A stretch of 5,774 nt of DNA, taken from positions 1 through 5,774 of the forward strand of contig JAFDHS010000145.1 of assembly GCA_019308655.1 (NCBI GenBank), read 5' to 3'. The DNA is from Deltaproteobacteria bacterium (lineage in GTDB: Bacteria > Desulfobacterota > Desulfobacteria > Desulfobacterales > JAFDHS01). The notes under the pieces are model-generated. The model searched no databases. It had not been told where the DNA came from and saw nothing but the letters and a program-made list of their open reading frames with translations. Below are positions 4,122 to 5,774 of this stretch, in pieces (positions within the stretch are counted from its first letter, which is position 1; every line of letters starts with the position of its first letter). The translations under genes and the position numbers were made by a program.

Positions 4122-5774
4122 TTAGATCAATGACTCCGCGACTTCAATTTTAAGCCATTTCCCTGTTGGTGTAGTTGCCCCCAACCCGGTTAGCTTTCTG
4201 CATAATCTTTCCTGAGCCAAGCGTCTGCTTTTTTGCTGAAGAGGTTCCAAACGAACGATTACTTCTTTTTTTGTGCTCTTTATCCATCCGTGGCAATTGG
4301 TAATCGCATAAAACAGATCAACCAAATCATTCTCATGTTTGTAGTCATCCCGTAACCAATCGGTCATTTTCTTCCGGGCATTCCAGACAGATACGGTTAC
4401 GAAATCGAACAAGTTTTTCCCTTCGTTATCAATACGTTTAAAAGAGGAGTAATCTTCCAGGGTCGACACATCTACTTTTTCAGGCAATTGTTTTTTTTCC
4501 TCTTGTAGATTCGTCAGGCGAACTTCCTCTTCCTGGATTTCTTTTCTCAATTGTTCCTTTACGCTGTTTTCCCGAGGGGTTCCGTCTTTTTTGAGAACAT
4601 CTTTTGCCTTTCCGAATTTTTTGTAAAGTTTGCCTAACTGCTTTTTGAGCCTTTTGATAATGCTCTCTTTTTCCTTTACTACCGGATTTTTTATTTCCTG
4701 TTTTTTGCTTTCTTTAAGCTTGAAACCAGGATGGTAATGCAACGGATGCCTTTCTTTACTATGCTTGAAAGTGTTTTCCGAAGCCCCCCAACGTCCCAGT
4801 ATCGCACAGGCACATTCTTCGGTACTCATCTCTCGATTTCCAGTCCATGCCAGTCCGCAAGTTTTACGATTACTGCTTTTGTTCCAGAGGTAGATGCGCC
4901 TTAAGGTAAAATCATGTTGTTTCTTATCCGCATCTTCCGGTTTGTAGGTAAAAGCTTTTTCGCCTTCAAAAACCCCATATTTCTTGCCGTTGAGATTAAA
5001 AGTCACGTTAAAGCTTTCTTCATCAATGGCCGCCAGTTTTTTCCGGTCGATATTCTTTTCCCAGGTCACAAAAGGAATATCCTTTAATACTAGTTCCGAA
5101 AAAAATGAAACCCCGCTTCCTTCTCTATCGAAGACCATAACCGGAGATTCAGGAAGATCGCCAGACCATTTTTCCGACAAAGCAATGATATGACCCCGCA
5201 GATCGCCTTTACCCTCCTGAATTTCAAAATCGATTATGCGTCCGTTGCCGTCGCAGGTCACCATATTGGTCTGACCGGGAGAAGGCATCCGTCTCTGGGT
5301 GTTATATCCTTGGTGAACCCGCGCCTTTCCCGTATATGGCAAGAGATGGCCGTCCGTAAACCATAACCATATTCCGACCATTCCGGCAAAAACTTGATAT
5401 CGGAAATAATCCAATTTGAGGGCACTCGATATTCCCCAGTCGGCTACCCTGTAAAACCATTCCCAAGCCACCGGTTTACAGGGAATTTTTCGTAGCCCCA
5501 GCAGTACTCCGCCCTCCCGCAGCCGCACATTCTTCAACTGTTCCAGGGATCGGATATTTTTGGCCGCCATTAAAACAAAAACCATCAATATCTTATAGGC
5601 CGATCCAAAGTACCCCATCACCAATTGCAGCCACCGCCATTGACTGATCAGGGTGATCAGGTAAACAAAAACCCCGGCATAGCGAGTTTTTATCCAGTCG
5701 TGTTCCTCGGAATAGGGCTGGTCATCCTCCGCTACGGCATGAGCCTGGGGATCATAACCAAATGTAAAATTGAA
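4122..5774 (-). CDS. Large DDE-type transposase, 5' end beyond the window
   Basis: The minus-strand frame is open from the stop (4122-4124) to the right edge, at least 550 codons with no ATG in the first 50. An in-frame TTG at 5622-5624 is not a likely start, because upstream codons read as ordinary protein (FGYDPQAHAVAEDD, then HDWIKTRYAGVFVYLITLIS). Counting from the edge, candidate catalytic residues are Asp141 (FTDGHLLPYTGK), Asp216 (VMVFDREG) and Glu333 (LGRWGASENTFK), an IS4-like D-D-E order. About residues 360-435 form a long Lys/Glu-rich coiled coil. The C-terminal domain ends WLKIEVAESLI. I recognise the transposase type but not the IS family; no gene symbol is justified. It converges on the TA cluster and has no frameshift in the visible part. 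Confidence 0.72.
   Translation of the reverse strand, partial: FNFTFGYDPQAHAVAEDDQPYSEEHDWIKTRYAGVFVYLITLISQWRWLQLVMGYFGSAYKILMVFVLMAAKNIRSLEQLKNVRLREGGVLLGLRKIPCKPVAWEWFYRVADWGISSALKLDYFRYQVFAGMVGIWLWFTDGHLLPYTGKARVHQGYNTQRRMPSPGQTNMVTCDGNGRIIDFEIQEGKGDLRGHIIALSEKWSGDLPESPVMVFDREGSGVSFFSELVLKDIPFVTWEKNIDRKKLAAIDEESFNVTFNLNGKKYGVFEGEKAFTYKPEDADKKQHDFTLRRIYLWNKSSNRKTCGLAWTGNREMSTEECACAILGRWGASENTFKHSKERHPLHYHPGFKLKESKKQEIKNPVVKEKESIIKRLKKQLGKLYKKFGKAKDVLKKDGTPRENSVKEQLRKEIQEEEVRLTNLQEEKKQLPEKVDVSTLEDYSSFKRIDNEGKNLFDFVTVSVWNARKKMTDWLRDDYKHENDLVDLFYAITNCHGWIKSTKKEVIVRLEPLQQKSRRLAQERLCRKLTGLGATTPTGKWLKIEVAESLI

Noticed and set aside
4066..4123. Inverted repeat as the end of the insertion sequence
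   Set aside because: Both arms are inside one end of the element, and the match needs a 2-base bulge. A terminal inverted repeat must pair with the unseen far end.
4984..5193. Plus-strand open frame of 69 codons
   Set aside because: It is the mirror of the transposase coding strand, with no ribosome binding site and no recognisable motif.

Overview
The window looks like an accessory, decaying stretch of a bacterial chromosome. It is AT-leaning (estimated by eye) and packed with toxin-antitoxin genes, transposon remnants and broken genes. The SBBP-type beta-propeller protein, the RAYT/TnpA-REP transposase remnant with its GGGGACAG repeats, and the mixed TA cassettes recall environmental Gram-negative anaerobes such as Desulfobacterota, Nitrospirota or anammox-type Planctomycetota. 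That placement is a general impression. No rRNA, tRNA or taxonomic marker is present.

Left part (1-2011). A secreted-type SBBP-repeat protein gene has lost its normal 5' end. It is frameshifted by a 4-bp TAAA duplication at 935-942 and ends at a TAG at 1321-1323, where the propeller sequence stops abruptly. The same frame then continues into the C-terminal part of an alpha/beta-hydrolase (lipase-like) protein, which keeps candidate catalytic Asp and His but has no nucleophile-serine half. A strong 21-bp hairpin terminator (1966-2011) closes this segment.

Middle part (2012-4062). Three toxin-antitoxin units follow on the + strand: a lone 55-codon HicB-like antitoxin (2329-2496), a hicA-hicB pair with a 17-nt overlap (2575-2835 and 2819-3148), and a ParD-like antitoxin with a RelE/ParE-type toxin (3589-3807 and 3814-4062). 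Repeats of the form ATGGGGACAGGAGAATAATT precede the first unit (as a perfect 19-bp tandem pair), the second unit, and a RAYT transposase remnant (about 3270-3510). The remnant begins 4 bases after the core of the last repeat and runs into the promoter of the third TA unit. The repeats therefore look like footprints of the RAYT/REP system that have partitioned this TA cluster.

Right part (4063-5774). A large DDE-type transposase gene on the minus strand converges on the TA cluster. Its frame is open to the right edge, so the gene is only partly in view (at least 550 codons). It has a candidate D-D-E triad and a long charged coiled-coil segment after the Glu motif.

The TA genes are the only units that look intact and functional. 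HicA and the RelE/ParE toxin are expected to be translation-targeting RNases held in check by their adjacent antitoxins, which probably also autorepress through the AT-rich dyads seen at the promoters. No clearly new system is evident. The most unusual structure is the repeat-bounded TA cluster.
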